A program made the translations under genes and the position numbers. A model generated the notes under the pieces. It ran no database searches, had not been told where the DNA came from, and saw only the letters and a program-made list of their open reading frames with translations. Of a DNA stretch of 64,000 bases, positions 1 through 8,858 are shown piece by piece. Every line of letters starts with the position of its first letter. Position 1 is the stretch's first letter. The DNA is from Mesoterricola silvestris (GTDB taxonomy: Bacteria > Acidobacteriota > Holophagae > Holophagales > Holophagaceae): positions 2,604,001 through 2,668,000 of the forward strand of contig NZ_AP027080.1 of assembly GCF_030295405.1 (NCBI RefSeq), written 5' to 3'.

Positions 1-30
1 CCCCTGGAAGGATTTACCCTTAGGGCCCAC

Positions 31-429
31 ATGCCCACGAACCTCCCAGCCCCCGACGAAAGCGAACTGGCGACCGTCCTGGGCCCCGCCCTGCCCGTCT
101 GGAGGGAAATGCTGGCCGCCGCCGAAACCGTCCATGCTCCCCTTGCGAGGATCTGGCGATCCGCCAAGACCGCCTTCGGCCGCATGTGCCTGCTCCAGCA
201 CAAGGGGCGTACGCTCCTCTACCTGACGCCGGACGAGGGCAAGGTCTGGGTGGCCGTGGTGCTGGGGGAGCGTTCCTACCAGCAGGCGATGGCCGGAACG
301 CTTCCCGGCGCCATCAAGGAACTTCTGGCCCAGGCGAGGCCCTATGTGGAGGGCCGGGGCATCCGGTTTCCGGTGGATAGGGAGGGAGAGGGGCCGGTCG
401 TCGCCGAGCTGATGCGGGTCAAGGGGTAA
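31..429 (+). CDS. DUF3788-like protein
   Basis: A 132-residue soluble protein with no signal peptide or membrane segment. The middle (a Leu-rich strand followed by YLTPDEGKVWVAVVLGERSY) resembles DUF3788 proteins, which are small alpha/beta proteins of unknown role, so no function is assigned. The family match is from memory of the pattern rather than an alignment. It is convergent with the MobA-like gene, with 30 bp between the stop codons. The region upstream lies outside the window, so operon membership cannot be judged. Confidence 0.7.
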   Translation: MPTNLPAPDESELATVLGPALPVWREMLAAAETVHAPLARIWRSAKTAFGRMCLLQHKGRTLLYLTPDEGKVWVAVVLGERSYQQAMAGTLPGAIKELLAQARPYVEGRGIRFPVDREGEGPVVAELMRVKG

Positions 430-459
430 GAGGGTCCCTGGGGCCGGTCAGGGGGGGGT

Positions 460-1041
460 CTATGTCAAGGGAGGGGGGCCCTGGCCGAGCCAGGCCTCCA
501 GCGCCCCGGGCGTATCCACGTCCTCCCAGCAGGGGTTCGGCCACTCCACCCTCCGGGTGGGCAGCGCCCGGGCCAGATCCCGGAGGCTGCCGGGCTTCTG
601 GGCGGCCAGATCCCCCACCCGGCTCGAGGGCAGGAAGCTGCCCAGGTACTGGGTGTAATCGCCCACCTGGGCCATGACCCAGTGGCCGGCCCCGGGGTCG
701 GCCTCCAGGACCCGGGCGTGCCAGGCGGCCAGGGCTTCGGGGGTCCAGCGCACCTGGTCGCAGGCCACCACCCACCAGTGGTCGGGGGTTTCGGTCGCCT
801 GGCTGGCCCACCGCACCAGGGCGGCGGCGGGGCCCTGGCCGGGGTCGGCCAGGGGGGTGAGGTCGGGGCGGTCCGGCAGGGGCTCGCCCAGGATCTGCAG
901 GGGACCGTCGGGAAAGACGGCCTGGAATACGGCCACCAGGTGGCCGCCCCAGGTGCCGCCCCGGGGATGGGGCTGGGCGTGCTTGGGGCCGCCGAAACGC
1001 CGGCCCTGGCCCCCCGTGAGGAGGAGGAGGCCGGCTTTCAC
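460..1041 (-). CDS. MobA-like NTP transferase
   Basis: A 193-residue protein of the MobA/GlmU-type nucleotidyltransferase fold. The N-terminus carries the nucleotide-binding loop LLLTGGQGRRFGGPKH (residues 6-21), and a mid-protein VACDQV supplies the Mg-binding Asp of the family. MobA attaches GMP to molybdopterin to make the guanine dinucleotide cofactor. Here the family is clear, but the exact substrate is inferred because no other molybdenum-cofactor gene is nearby. The start is GTG with GAGG about 6 bases upstream. It lies 67 bp downstream of the M13 peptidase gene on the same strand and may share its transcript. Confidence 0.75.
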   Translation of the reverse strand: MKAGLLLLTGGQGRRFGGPKHAQPHPRGGTWGGHLVAVFQAVFPDGPLQILGEPLPDRPDLTPLADPGQGPAAALVRWASQATETPDHWWVVACDQVRWTPEALAAWHARVLEADPGAGHWVMAQVGDYTQYLGSFLPSSRVGDLAAQKPGSLRDLARALPTRRVEWPNPCWEDVDTPGALEAWLGQGPPPLT

Positions 1042-1108
1042 GCGGCCTCGCCCGGGAGGTCCTGGCCCCCCGGGGGCGTGAATTCGGTCGGTCGCTTCAT
1101 GGGTTCCC

Positions 1109-3106
1109 CTACCAGAGGGTGAACTGGGCGTCGGTGGCCTTGCGGTCGGAGGGGGTGCCGGGGAAGGCGGCGCGGAATTCCGGCAGGGCCGCCACGGAGC
1201 CGGTCACCCGCAGGCGGGCGGGGCAGTGCACGTCGGACTGGAGGATGTAGCGCTCCAGTTCGGGCCGCATGTTGGTGCGCCAGCTCTGGGCGAAGCCCAC
1301 GAAGAACCGCTGTTCGGCGGTGAGTCCGTCCACGACGGGCTGGGGCTTGCCGGCGGAGGCCAGCTTCCAGGCCTCCAGGGCGATCTTGAGGCCGCCGATG
1401 TCCGCCAGGTTCTCGCCCAGGGTCTGCCGGCCCTGCACGTGGACGCCCGGGAAGGGCTCGTAGGCGTCGTACTGGCGCACCACGGCCTCGGTCTGGGCCT
1501 CGTAGGCCTTGCGGTCCGCGGGGGTCCACCAGTTGCGCATGTTGCCCTCGGCGTCGAACTGGCTGCCCTGGTCGTCGAAGCCGTGGAGGAGTTCGTGGCC
1601 GATGGTGGAGGACAGTTCGCCGTAGTTGCTGGCGTCATCGGCCCGCTCGTCGAAGAAGGGGGGCTGGAGGATGCCCGCGGGCAGGACGATCTCGTTGAGG
1701 GAGGGGTTGTAGTAGGCGTTGTTGGTCTGGGGGCTCATGTCCCATTCCGCCGGGTCCACGGGCCGGCCCAGCTTGGCCAGGGCGCGCCGGGATTCGAAGG
1801 CCCGGGCCGCCAGGACATTGAGGACGTAGGCCTGGGGCTTGACGCCCATGGGGCGGTAGTCCCGCCAGGCGTCGGGGTAGCCCACCTTGGCGTGGAGGGA
1901 GGCCAGCTTCTTCAGGGCCTGCTCCTTGGTGGCGTCGCCCATCCAGGTGGCCCGCCGGATGCTGGCGCCCAGGGCCTGCAGGTGGAATTTGACCATCTCC
2001 TGGACCTTGGCCTTGGCCTGGGGGCTGAAGGCGCGCTGGACGTACAACTGGCCCAGGTCCTCGCCGATGGCCCCGTCCACCACGGCCAGCACCCGCTCCC
2101 ACCGGGGACGCATCTCCTGGGAGCCGGTGAGCTTCTTGCCGTAGAAGGCGAAGTCCTCCGCCTCCAGGTCCGAGCCCAGGTAGGGGGAGAGGGAGCTGAG
2201 GAGCCGGTACGTGAAGTAGGCCTTCCAGTGGGCCAGGGGCACCTGGTGGAGCAGCCGGCCCAGGCCCCGCACGTATTCGGGCTGGCCCACATCCACGAAG
2301 GCTTCGGAGGCGGGCAGTTCCACGGCCTGGAACCAGGCGGCCCAGGGGAAGCCGGGGGCCGCGGCGGCCAGGGCCTTGCGGTCCAGCTTGTGGTAGTTGG
2401 CTTCGGGGTCCCGCAGATCCACCAGCTTGCGGCTCACCTTGGCCAGGCGGGTCTCCAGGGCCAGGACCCGGGCGGCGGGGCCGGGCTTCACGCCGGCCAG
2501 CTGGAACATGCGGGCGATGTGCTTGACGTAGGCGGCCCGCTGGTCCCGGGTGGTTTCGTCCTGGCGGAAGTAGAACTCCCGCTCGGGCAGGCCCAGACCC
2601 CCCTGCACCACGGAGGGAAGGTGGGCGCGGCTGGACCTGGGATCCTGCTCCACGCCGAAGGCGAAGCCGGCGGTGACGCCCAGGTGGTTGAGGCGGCCCA
2701 TGAGGCGGGCCAGGTCCTCGGGGGTGGCGGCGGCGCGGATGGCCTTGAGCATGGGCGCCAGGGGCTCCACGCCGGCCTTGTCGATGGCCGCCTGGTCCAT
2801 GCCGCTGCGGTAGAAGTCCCGGATGCGCTGGGAGGGGGTGCCGTCGGGGGCGGCCTCCCGGGCGCAGGCCTCAAGGATCTCCTTGAGGATGGCGCGGTTG
2901 CGGTTGTCGATCTCCAGGTTCACCCCGGAGGAGGAGCGCTCGGGGGGGATGGGCTGCCGATCGAAGGCGCCGTTGGCGAAGCGGTAGAAGTCCGAGGCGG
3001 GGGCGGCGGCCCGGTCCATGAAGCCGGCGTCGATGCCCGGGGTGGCCGCGGAAAGGGAGCCGGCCAGGAGGAGGATCGCGGCCGTGGCTCGGGGGGATGG
3101 ATGCAT
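1109..3106 (-). CDS. M13 family zinc metallopeptidase (neprilysin-like), secreted
   Basis: An M13-family endopeptidase of about 665 residues that cleaves small peptides, probably in the periplasm. An N-terminal hydrophobic segment ending SLSAATPG looks like a signal peptide. The zinc site HELLHGFDDQG (HExxH), the upstream substrate-binding NNAYYNP (the NAxY motif) and the downstream GENLADIGGL (third zinc ligand, GENxAD motif) are all present, so the enzyme should be active. I placed the start at the ATG at 3106, which has GGAG 6 bases upstream and begins the signal peptide. The reading frame continues 13 codons further upstream. It is 97 bp downstream of era on the same strand. Confidence 0.93.
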   Translation of the reverse strand: MHPSPRATAAILLLAGSLSAATPGIDAGFMDRAAAPASDFYRFANGAFDRQPIPPERSSSGVNLEIDNRNRAILKEILEACAREAAPDGTPSQRIRDFYRSGMDQAAIDKAGVEPLAPMLKAIRAAATPEDLARLMGRLNHLGVTAGFAFGVEQDPRSSRAHLPSVVQGGLGLPEREFYFRQDETTRDQRAAYVKHIARMFQLAGVKPGPAARVLALETRLAKVSRKLVDLRDPEANYHKLDRKALAAAAPGFPWAAWFQAVELPASEAFVDVGQPEYVRGLGRLLHQVPLAHWKAYFTYRLLSSLSPYLGSDLEAEDFAFYGKKLTGSQEMRPRWERVLAVVDGAIGEDLGQLYVQRAFSPQAKAKVQEMVKFHLQALGASIRRATWMGDATKEQALKKLASLHAKVGYPDAWRDYRPMGVKPQAYVLNVLAARAFESRRALAKLGRPVDPAEWDMSPQTNNAYYNPSLNEIVLPAGILQPPFFDERADDASNYGELSSTIGHELLHGFDDQGSQFDAEGNMRNWWTPADRKAYEAQTEAVVRQYDAYEPFPGVHVQGRQTLGENLADIGGLKIALEAWKLASAGKPQPVVDGLTAEQRFFVGFAQSWRTNMRPELERYILQSDVHCPARLRVTGSVAALPEFRAAFPGTPSDRKATDAQFTLW

Positions 3107-3203
3107 GGGTTCTCCTGGACCGGTGGAAGGGCCTGTGGCCTCCATTCTACCGGTCCCGCCCCCGGCAATGGGCCGGGGCGCCGGGTTGTGATGGAATCCC
3201 GGA

Positions 3204-4118
3204 TCAGAGGTTCAGCTTGTCCAGCTGGTCCGGCCGGTCCCGCCAGCCCTCGGCCACCTTGATGTGCAGGGCCAGGCGCACGGGGCGCTGGAGGAGCTTC
3301 TTCAGCTCCCGCTGGGCGCTCTGGCGGATGTCCTTGATCATCTCGCCCCCGGAGCCCAGGAGGATCTTGCGGTGGCCGGCGCGCTCCACGAGGATCTGGG
3401 CCTCGATGTAGGTGCCGCCCTCGGGGGCGTCCTCGGGGTAGTCGGCCTCGCCGGCCTCCACCCAGGCCTGGATGGCCACGGCCACGCCGTGGGGCACCTC
3501 CTCGCGGGTCTTGCGCAGGATCTTCTCCCGGATGAACTCCGTGGCCATGGTGCGCTCGGTCTGGTCCGTGAAGGTCTCGTCGCCGTACGACCATTCGTGG
3601 TCCAGGGCGTCCCGCTCCAGGATGGCCCAGAGGGGATCCAGGTTCTGGGCGAGCTTGGCGCCCACGGGGACGATCTCGCGGAATTCCAGGAGGTCCTTGT
3701 ACTCGGCGATCTTCTCCAGCAGCGTGCCCTTGGACACCAGGTCCAGCTTGTTGAGGACGAGGTACACGGGCTGGCGCGCCCCCTGGAGGCGCTTGGCCAG
3801 CTCCCGCTCCCCGGGCCCCAGGAAGCCGCTGGCGTCCACCACCCACAGCAGCAGGTCCGCCTCGTCCAGGGCCATGTCCACGTAGTGCAGCATGCGCTGG
3901 TTGAGGGCGTGGCGGGCCAGGTGCACCCCCGGAGTGTCCAGGAAGGCCAGCTGGGCCTCGCCGCGGTTGACGATGCCGGTGATGCGGCCCCGGGTGGTCT
4001 GGGGCATCTGGCTCACCGCCGCCAGCTTCTCCCCCACCAGGGTGTTCAGCAGGGTGGACTTGCCGGAATTGGGCAGGCCCACCAGGGCCACGGTGGCCGA
4101 ACGGCGCTTCTCAACCAC
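3204..4118 (-). CDS. era: GTPase Era
   Basis: A 304-residue Era GTPase, which binds 16S rRNA and assists 30S subunit assembly. G1 is GLPNSGKS (residues 14-21), the G2 region is QTTRG, G3 is DTPG (61-64) and G4 is NKLD. The C-terminal KH domain carries GSGGEMIKDI. The length matches the family (about 300). The start is GTG at 4118, and the gene overlaps the end of lpxA by 8 bp, so translation is probably coupled in a fabZ-lpxA-era unit. Linking a ribosome-assembly GTPase to lipid A genes is unusual but is a common kind of housekeeping cluster. Confidence 0.96.
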   Translation of the reverse strand: MVEKRRSATVALVGLPNSGKSTLLNTLVGEKLAAVSQMPQTTRGRITGIVNRGEAQLAFLDTPGVHLARHALNQRMLHYVDMALDEADLLLWVVDASGFLGPGERELAKRLQGARQPVYLVLNKLDLVSKGTLLEKIAEYKDLLEFREIVPVGAKLAQNLDPLWAILERDALDHEWSYGDETFTDQTERTMATEFIREKILRKTREEVPHGVAVAIQAWVEAGEADYPEDAPEGGTYIEAQILVERAGHRKILLGSGGEMIKDIRQSAQRELKKLLQRPVRLALHIKVAEGWRDRPDQLDKLNL

Positions 4119-4896
4119 GGTGGATGCCCCGCTTGCTTTCGCGGATGAAGCGGGTGAGGAGCTCGATCTCCGGGACCCCGGCGAATTCCTTTTCCACCTT
4201 GGCCAGGGCCTCCTCCCGGAGCAGGCCGGAGTGGAAGAGGATGCGGTGGGCCTTGACCAGGGCCTCCACGGAGGCCTCGGGGAAGCCCTTGCGGCGCAGG
4301 CCGATGGTGTTCACGCCGTAGCTCTTGGTGTCCCGGGCGCCGGCGGTCTTCATGTAGGGGAGGACGTCCATGGTGGCCACGGTGAACCCGCCCATGAAGG
4401 CGTGGGCACCCACCCGGCAGAACTGGTGGACCGCGGAGAAGGCGCCGATGTTGCTGAAGTCGCCCACTTCCACGTGGCCGGCCAGGGTGGCGCTGTTGGC
4501 GAAGATGCAGTTGGAGCCCACGTGGCAGTCGTGGGCCACGTGGGAGCCCGTCATCATGAAGTTGCCGTCGCCCACGGTGGTGAGGCCGCCGCCGCCCTCG
4601 GTGCCGCGGTGCAGGGTGCAGCTCTCGCGGAACACGTTGCGGTCGCCCACCTTCAGGCGGGTGGGGGCGCCCTTGAACTTCAGGTCCTGGGGACCCATGC
4701 CGAGGGTGCAGTGGGGGTAGATGTCGTTGTCCTCGCCGATCTCGGTGTGGGGGCCGACGACCACGTGGCTGCGCAGGACGGTGCGGGCGCCGATGCGCGA
4801 ACCGCCCTCCACGACGCAGAACGGCCCGATGACCACGCCGTCCCCGAGGACGGCGTCAGGGCTGACGACGGAGAGGGGATGGATCTGTGCGCTCAT
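4111..4896 (-). CDS. lpxA: Acyl-ACP--UDP-N-acetylglucosamine O-acyltransferase LpxA
   Basis: A 261-residue left-handed beta-helix acyltransferase that starts lipid A synthesis by adding a 3-hydroxyacyl chain from ACP to UDP-GlcNAc in the cytoplasm. Hexapeptide repeats run through the first two thirds. SHVAHDCHVG carries the catalytic His region, and the C-terminal helical part (GLRRKGFPEASVEALVKAHR) is typical of LpxA. The start ATG overlaps the fabZ stop by 4 bp (ATGA), and the end overlaps era by 8 bp. Its presence shows the organism makes lipopolysaccharide. Confidence 0.96.
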   Translation of the reverse strand: MSAQIHPLSVVSPDAVLGDGVVIGPFCVVEGGSRIGARTVLRSHVVVGPHTEIGEDNDIYPHCTLGMGPQDLKFKGAPTRLKVGDRNVFRESCTLHRGTEGGGGLTTVGDGNFMMTGSHVAHDCHVGSNCIFANSATLAGHVEVGDFSNIGAFSAVHQFCRVGAHAFMGGFTVATMDVLPYMKTAGARDTKSYGVNTIGLRRKGFPEASVEALVKAHRILFHSGLLREEALAKVEKEFAGVPEIELLTRFIRESKRGIHRG

Positions 4897-5372
4897 TTGG
4901 CCTCACTTTTCGGGGCGTCCACCAGCATGGACATGAATTCCGCCTCGGCCACCTTCTGGCCGTCCACGAAGGCCTCGCCGCGGAGCTTGGCCACCTTGCC
5001 GCGGTTGGTCAGGACCTTGACCTCCATGACGAGCTGGTCGCCGGGGACGACGGGCTTGCGGAACTTGACGTTATCGATGGCCATGAAATAGATGAGCTTG
5101 TCATGGCGATCCGGGAGGGTCTGGAGCACCAGGCACCCGCCGGTCTGGGCCATGGCCTCCACGATGAGGACGCCCGGGAAGACGGGGTTCTTGGGGAAAT
5201 GCCCCAGGAAGATCTGCTCGCCGATGGTGACGTTCTTGACGCCGCGGATCCATTCGCCGGGCTCGTAGTCCAGGATCCGGTCCACCAGGAGGATCGGGTA
5301 CCGGTGCGGCAGCAGGTCCTGGATGGCGAGGACGTCGAAGGATCGGGGCTTGCGTTCCGGGGATTCGGCCAT
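4893..5372 (-). CDS. fabZ: 3-hydroxyacyl-ACP dehydratase FabZ
   Basis: A 159-residue hot-dog-fold dehydratase of type II fatty acid synthesis, converting 3-hydroxyacyl-ACP to trans-2-enoyl-ACP. LLPHRYPILLVD near the N-terminus and GHFPKNPVFPGVLIVEAMAQ (catalytic His and Glu) are diagnostic. The start was set at 5372, where an ATG follows GGAG by a good spacing; the open frame runs 29 codons further upstream without conserved sequence. FabZ and LpxA compete for the same 3-hydroxyacyl-ACP pool and are commonly paired, as here with a 4-bp overlap. Confidence 0.96.
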   Translation of the reverse strand: MAESPERKPRSFDVLAIQDLLPHRYPILLVDRILDYEPGEWIRGVKNVTIGEQIFLGHFPKNPVFPGVLIVEAMAQTGGCLVLQTLPDRHDKLIYFMAIDNVKFRKPVVPGDQLVMEVKVLTNRGKVAKLRGEAFVDGQKVAEAEFMSMLVDAPKSEAK

Positions 5373-5430
5373 AGGGACTCCAGGGGTCCATTTTGGCATA
5401 GCCGGCCTGGGAGCCGAACCCAAAGTTGCC

Positions 5431-7131
5431 TCAGGCCCCGCTGGGCACTGTCCTTTCATAGACCTTCGCGTCGATGAAGAGGTCCAGCAGGGCGGCGTCC
5501 ACGTGGCCGTCGGCGGCGTCCTGGCGCAGGATGTCCAGGCTGCGGGCCAGGGGCACCGCGGACTTGTAGGGGCGGTCCTGGGCCGTGAGGGCGTCGAAGA
5601 TGTCGGTGATGGCCATGGCCTTGCTCTGGAGCGGGATCTCGGCGGCCGTGAGCCGGCGGGGGTAGCCCTGGCCGTTCAGGCGCTCGTGGTGGGCGTAGGC
5701 GATGGCGGGGACCATGGCCAGGTCCGGGGTCCAGGGGATCTTCTGGAGGAATTCGTAGGTGTGGGTGACGTGGCTTTCGATCTCCAGGCGCTCGGCCTCC
5801 GAGAGGCTGCCCCGGCGGATGCTCAGGCAGTCCAGGTCCCCGGGCTCCAGCACGGAGGCGGTGGCGCCCTCCCAGTTGGTGAAATGCAGGCTCCCCAGGC
5901 GGCCCAGGCCGTCCTGGGCGTCCTGGGCCAGGAGGGCGGGCTCGTTGCTGCGGATGAGGAGGGCGATGAGGGCGTCGGCCTCGGTCTGGTGGCGGGTCTG
6001 GAGCCCGGACCAATGGGCGGGGTCGAAGGGCAGGCCCGAGGCCCAGTCCGAGCGCAGGAGGGCCAGCATCTCCTCCTGCTGGCGCTGGCGCAGGCGCTGG
6101 AGGAGGATCTCCAGCCGGTTGGGCTCGAGCTTCTTGGACTTGACCAGGACCTGCTCGCGCACGCCGACCTTGCCGAAATCGTGGAGGAGGCTGGCGTACC
6201 GGATCTCCCGCAGCTGGGAGTCGCTGAAGAACACGCCCCCGAAGGGACCCGCGTGGGTGAGGTTCACCGCCTGGGCCAGGCCCACCGTGAGGGTGGCCAC
6301 GCGCCCGGAATGGCCCCGGGTGACCGGGTCCCGCTGCTCGATGGCCTTCACCGAGGCGTCCACGAAGCGTTCGAAGAGGATCTCGATGTCCTTGCGGAGA
6401 TTGGCGTTCTTGATGGCCACCCCCGCCTGCCCCGCCAGGCTCTGGGCCAGGTGCACGTCCCCGGGGTGGAAGGGGATGATCCCCTCCTCGGATTGCCGGT
6501 TGATGAACTGGAGCACCCCCAGGATCTCCCCCTGGGTGTCCTTGATGGGCACCACCAGCATGGAGGTGGTGCGGTATCCGGCCTGCTTGTCGTAGCTGTC
6601 GTTGAAGCGGTAGGGGGCCTCGGGCGGGACGCGGTAGGCGTCCTCCAGGTTCAGGGTCTCGCCCGTGAGGGCGGCGAAGCCGGCCATGGACTCGCCGGTG
6701 ATGGGCATCTGGAAGCGTGTGTAGGGCAGGTTCACCCGGGCGTTCTGGGTGTGGGCGAAGAGCAGTTCGTGCTCCTGCACCACCAGGTAGATGGAGCCCG
6801 CCTCGGCCTCCAGGAGGTTGCGGCCGTGGGTGAGGATCTGGTCCAGGAGCCGGTCCAGGTCCTGCTCGGAGGCCAGGGCCTTGCCCACCTCGTGGAGCCG
6901 CTCCATGTTCCGCCGGTCCTGGAGCCGCTCGAAGCCCACCTTGACCAGGGCCAGGGCGGCCTCCTCCCCGGGCCAGGCGGCGCAGTGGGCCAGGAGCCCC
7001 TCCCCCTCCATGCCCAGGACCACGTCCGCGGGTCCCCCCTCGGTCCATTCCAGGACTTTTCGAACCTCGCGGCCCAGGGACGCCTCGAGGCTGCTACGGT
7101 GCAAGGGAGGGATGGCGACCGTGAGACGCAA
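5431..7131 (-). CDS. GAF and HD-GYP domain protein, probable cyclic-di-GMP phosphodiesterase
   Basis: A 566-residue cytoplasmic protein. Residues about 85-250 form a GAF sensor domain (ending GVLQFINRQS). The rest is an HD-GYP domain: GHSGRVA, the metal-binding LLHDFGKVGV, HHERLNGQGYP (the GYP loop is intact) and TDIFDALTAQDRPYK. HD-GYP enzymes hydrolyse cyclic-di-GMP. About 110 residues separate HDFGKVG from the next conserved helix, far more than usual, so this domain has a large insert. The start is TTG at 7131 with AGGTGG 7 bases upstream. The gene is head to head with the rRNA methyltransferase gene and their 5' ends overlap. Confidence 0.88.
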   Translation of the reverse strand: MRLTVAIPPLHRSSLEASLGREVRKVLEWTEGGPADVVLGMEGEGLLAHCAAWPGEEAALALVKVGFERLQDRRNMERLHEVGKALASEQDLDRLLDQILTHGRNLLEAEAGSIYLVVQEHELLFAHTQNARVNLPYTRFQMPITGESMAGFAALTGETLNLEDAYRVPPEAPYRFNDSYDKQAGYRTTSMLVVPIKDTQGEILGVLQFINRQSEEGIIPFHPGDVHLAQSLAGQAGVAIKNANLRKDIEILFERFVDASVKAIEQRDPVTRGHSGRVATLTVGLAQAVNLTHAGPFGGVFFSDSQLREIRYASLLHDFGKVGVREQVLVKSKKLEPNRLEILLQRLRQRQQEEMLALLRSDWASGLPFDPAHWSGLQTRHQTEADALIALLIRSNEPALLAQDAQDGLGRLGSLHFTNWEGATASVLEPGDLDCLSIRRGSLSEAERLEIESHVTHTYEFLQKIPWTPDLAMVPAIAYAHHERLNGQGYPRRLTAAEIPLQSKAMAITDIFDALTAQDRPYKSAVPLARSLDILRQDAADGHVDAALLDLFIDAKVYERTVPSGA

Positions 7132-8371
7132 AATGCAACCACCTGTGAAGTCAAAAGGTCAGGCTGAAGTCTACCGGAAGCCGGCGGCTCCGGCCGTGAA
7201 ATCGATCCTGACCATCGAACGCCTGGCCTGGGGCGGCAAGGGGGTGGCCCGGGCCGAGGACGGCCGCGTCATCCTGGTGTCGGCGCCCCTGGCGCTCTTC
7301 CCCGGGGAGCAGGTGGAGGCCGAGGTGCGCTGGAAGCCCCGCCACGGCGAAGGGGAGGTCACCCGCTGGGTGCGCCGGGATCCCCGGCGGGCCCAGGCGG
7401 GGTGCCCCGTGGCGGCCACCTGCGGCGGCTGCGAACTTTGGGAGGCGGGACGGGAGACGGCGGAGCTCAAGCGGTCCATGGTGGCCGATCTCCTGGGCCG
7501 GCAGCTGCCCGATGCCCCGGAATGGCGCTGGCTGGAGGCCCCCGCCGACGCCCGCAGGCACCGAATCCAGCTGCACTGGACGGGCCGGGACCTGGGCTAC
7601 CACCGGCGCAACAGCCACGCCCTGGTGCCGGTATCGGCCTGCCCCGCGGCCTCCCCTGCCCTTTCCCAGGCCATCCCGAGATTCCTGGACGCCCTGGAGG
7701 GGCGCATGCTGCCCACCCGGCCCCAGCGCTGGGAGCTGGCCACCGGAACCCCCGCGGGGGAGGTGTACGCCACCGACGAGCAGGGCCGCACCTGGAACCT
7801 GGAGCCCGACGGCTGGAAGCCCTTCCAGGGCGGCATCGTCCACCGCCTGGGGGAGGCGCGGCTGGCGCATCGCCCCGGGGGCTTCTTCCAGGTGTGCCCC
7901 CCCTGGGCCTGGCGGGCCTTCGGGGAGATCCTGGACGGCTGGGAGCTGCCGGCGGGCACCCTCTACGACCTCTACGGGGGCGTGGGGTTCTTCACGGCGC
8001 TGCTGGGCGCCAGGGTCGCGGGCAGCGTGCTGGTGGAGTTCGACGAACCGGCCGTGGCCTGGGCCGCGCGGAACGTGCCCGGGGCCCGGTGCGTGGCCGC
8101 CGACGCCGCGGAATGGGTGCCCGAAGGCCTGGGCGCGCCCGGGGACCTCCTCCTGCTGGATCCGCCCCGCACGGGCCTGGCCCCCGAGATGTGCGCGAAG
8201 CTCCAGACCGCCGGGGCCGGTGACCTGGTGCTGGTGGGCTGCGACGGCGCCGCCTTCTGCCGGGACGTCAAGCGCCTGGAGCCGGCCTGGAAGCTGGAGG
8301 GCCTGGCCGTGGCCGATCTCTTCCCCCTCACCAGCCACGTGGAATGCGTGGGCTGGTTCCGCCGGGCCTGA
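7121..8371 (+). CDS. 23S rRNA (uracil-C5)-methyltransferase, RumA/RlmD type
   Basis: A SAM-dependent 5-methyluridine methyltransferase of about 416 residues. An N-terminal TRAM domain (LTIERLAWGGKGVARAEDGR onwards) binds RNA. GCPVAATCGGC plus SACPA supply the Cys set of the RumA [4Fe-4S] cluster. LYDLYGGVGFF is the SAM-binding motif, LLLDPPRTGL follows, and VGCDGAAFCRDV carries the nucleophilic Cys. The exact uridine methylated (1939 or 747) cannot be told, so no symbol is given. Starts at GTG 7121 (10 bases after GGAGG) or ATG 7133 are both plausible. Confidence 0.87.
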   Translation: MRRKMQPPVKSKGQAEVYRKPAAPAVKSILTIERLAWGGKGVARAEDGRVILVSAPLALFPGEQVEAEVRWKPRHGEGEVTRWVRRDPRRAQAGCPVAATCGGCELWEAGRETAELKRSMVADLLGRQLPDAPEWRWLEAPADARRHRIQLHWTGRDLGYHRRNSHALVPVSACPAASPALSQAIPRFLDALEGRMLPTRPQRWELATGTPAGEVYATDEQGRTWNLEPDGWKPFQGGIVHRLGEARLAHRPGGFFQVCPPWAWRAFGEILDGWELPAGTLYDLYGGVGFFTALLGARVAGSVLVEFDEPAVAWAARNVPGARCVAADAAEWVPEGLGAPGDLLLLDPPRTGLAPEMCAKLQTAGAGDLVLVGCDGAAFCRDVKRLEPAWKLEGLAVADLFPLTSHVECVGWFRRA

Positions 8372-8381
8372 TCCGGGCGGT

Positions 8382-8858
8382 TCAGGTCCGGATCCCCCCT
8401 TCGAGCTCCAGCAGGGCGCGCTTGCGGTCCAGGCCCCCCGCGTAGCCCGTGAGGCCGCCTCCGGCCCCCAGGAGGCGGTGGCAGGGGATGATGATGGAAA
8501 TGGGGTTGGCCCCGTTGGCCGCGCCCACGGCCCGGGCGAGGCGGGGGTCTCCCAGGCGCCGGGCCAGGTCCCCGTAGCTGAGGGTCCGGCCCGGGGGAAT
8601 GCGCCGCAACTCCTCCCACACCCGCAGCTGGAAGGGCGTGCCCCGGGGGGCCAGGGGCAGGTCGAAGGCCGCGCGGACCCCTCGGAAGTATTCGTCCAGT
8701 TGCCGCTCCACCGGGGCGAAGACGGCGGGGTCGGACCCGGCCAGCCCCCGCAGGAGGCGCGGGCGGGGTTCGTGGTCCGCGAAGCCCAGGTAGCACAGGG
8801 CCCCCCCGGCGTCGGCGGCCAGGGCCAGGGGCCCCAGGGGGCTGTTCCAGATCCTCAC
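8382..8858 (-). CDS. ogt: Methylated-DNA--protein-cysteine methyltransferase
   Basis: A 158-residue O6-alkylguanine repair protein that transfers the alkyl group irreversibly to its own Cys. It has the family's short N-terminal domain, then GTPFQLRVWEELRRIPPGRT (the DNA-binding helix and Tyr region), ANGANP, and the active site IIIPCHRLLG. The start is GTG at 8858, overlapping the stop of the upstream AraC-AlkA gene (GTGA), so the two repair activities are translationally coupled. The same frame stays open far upstream through that gene, but that part is shadow sequence. Confidence 0.94.
   Translation of the reverse strand: MRIWNSPLGPLALAADAGGALCYLGFADHEPRPRLLRGLAGSDPAVFAPVERQLDEYFRGVRAAFDLPLAPRGTPFQLRVWEELRRIPPGRTLSYGDLARRLGDPRLARAVGAANGANPISIIIPCHRLLGAGGGLTGYAGGLDRKRALLELEGGIRT

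Noticed and set aside
1226-3262. Long plus-strand open frame (678 codons)
   Set aside because: It is antisense to the M13 peptidase. Its translation is low-complexity Gly/Val/Leu/His sequence typical of a shadow frame in G+C-rich DNA.
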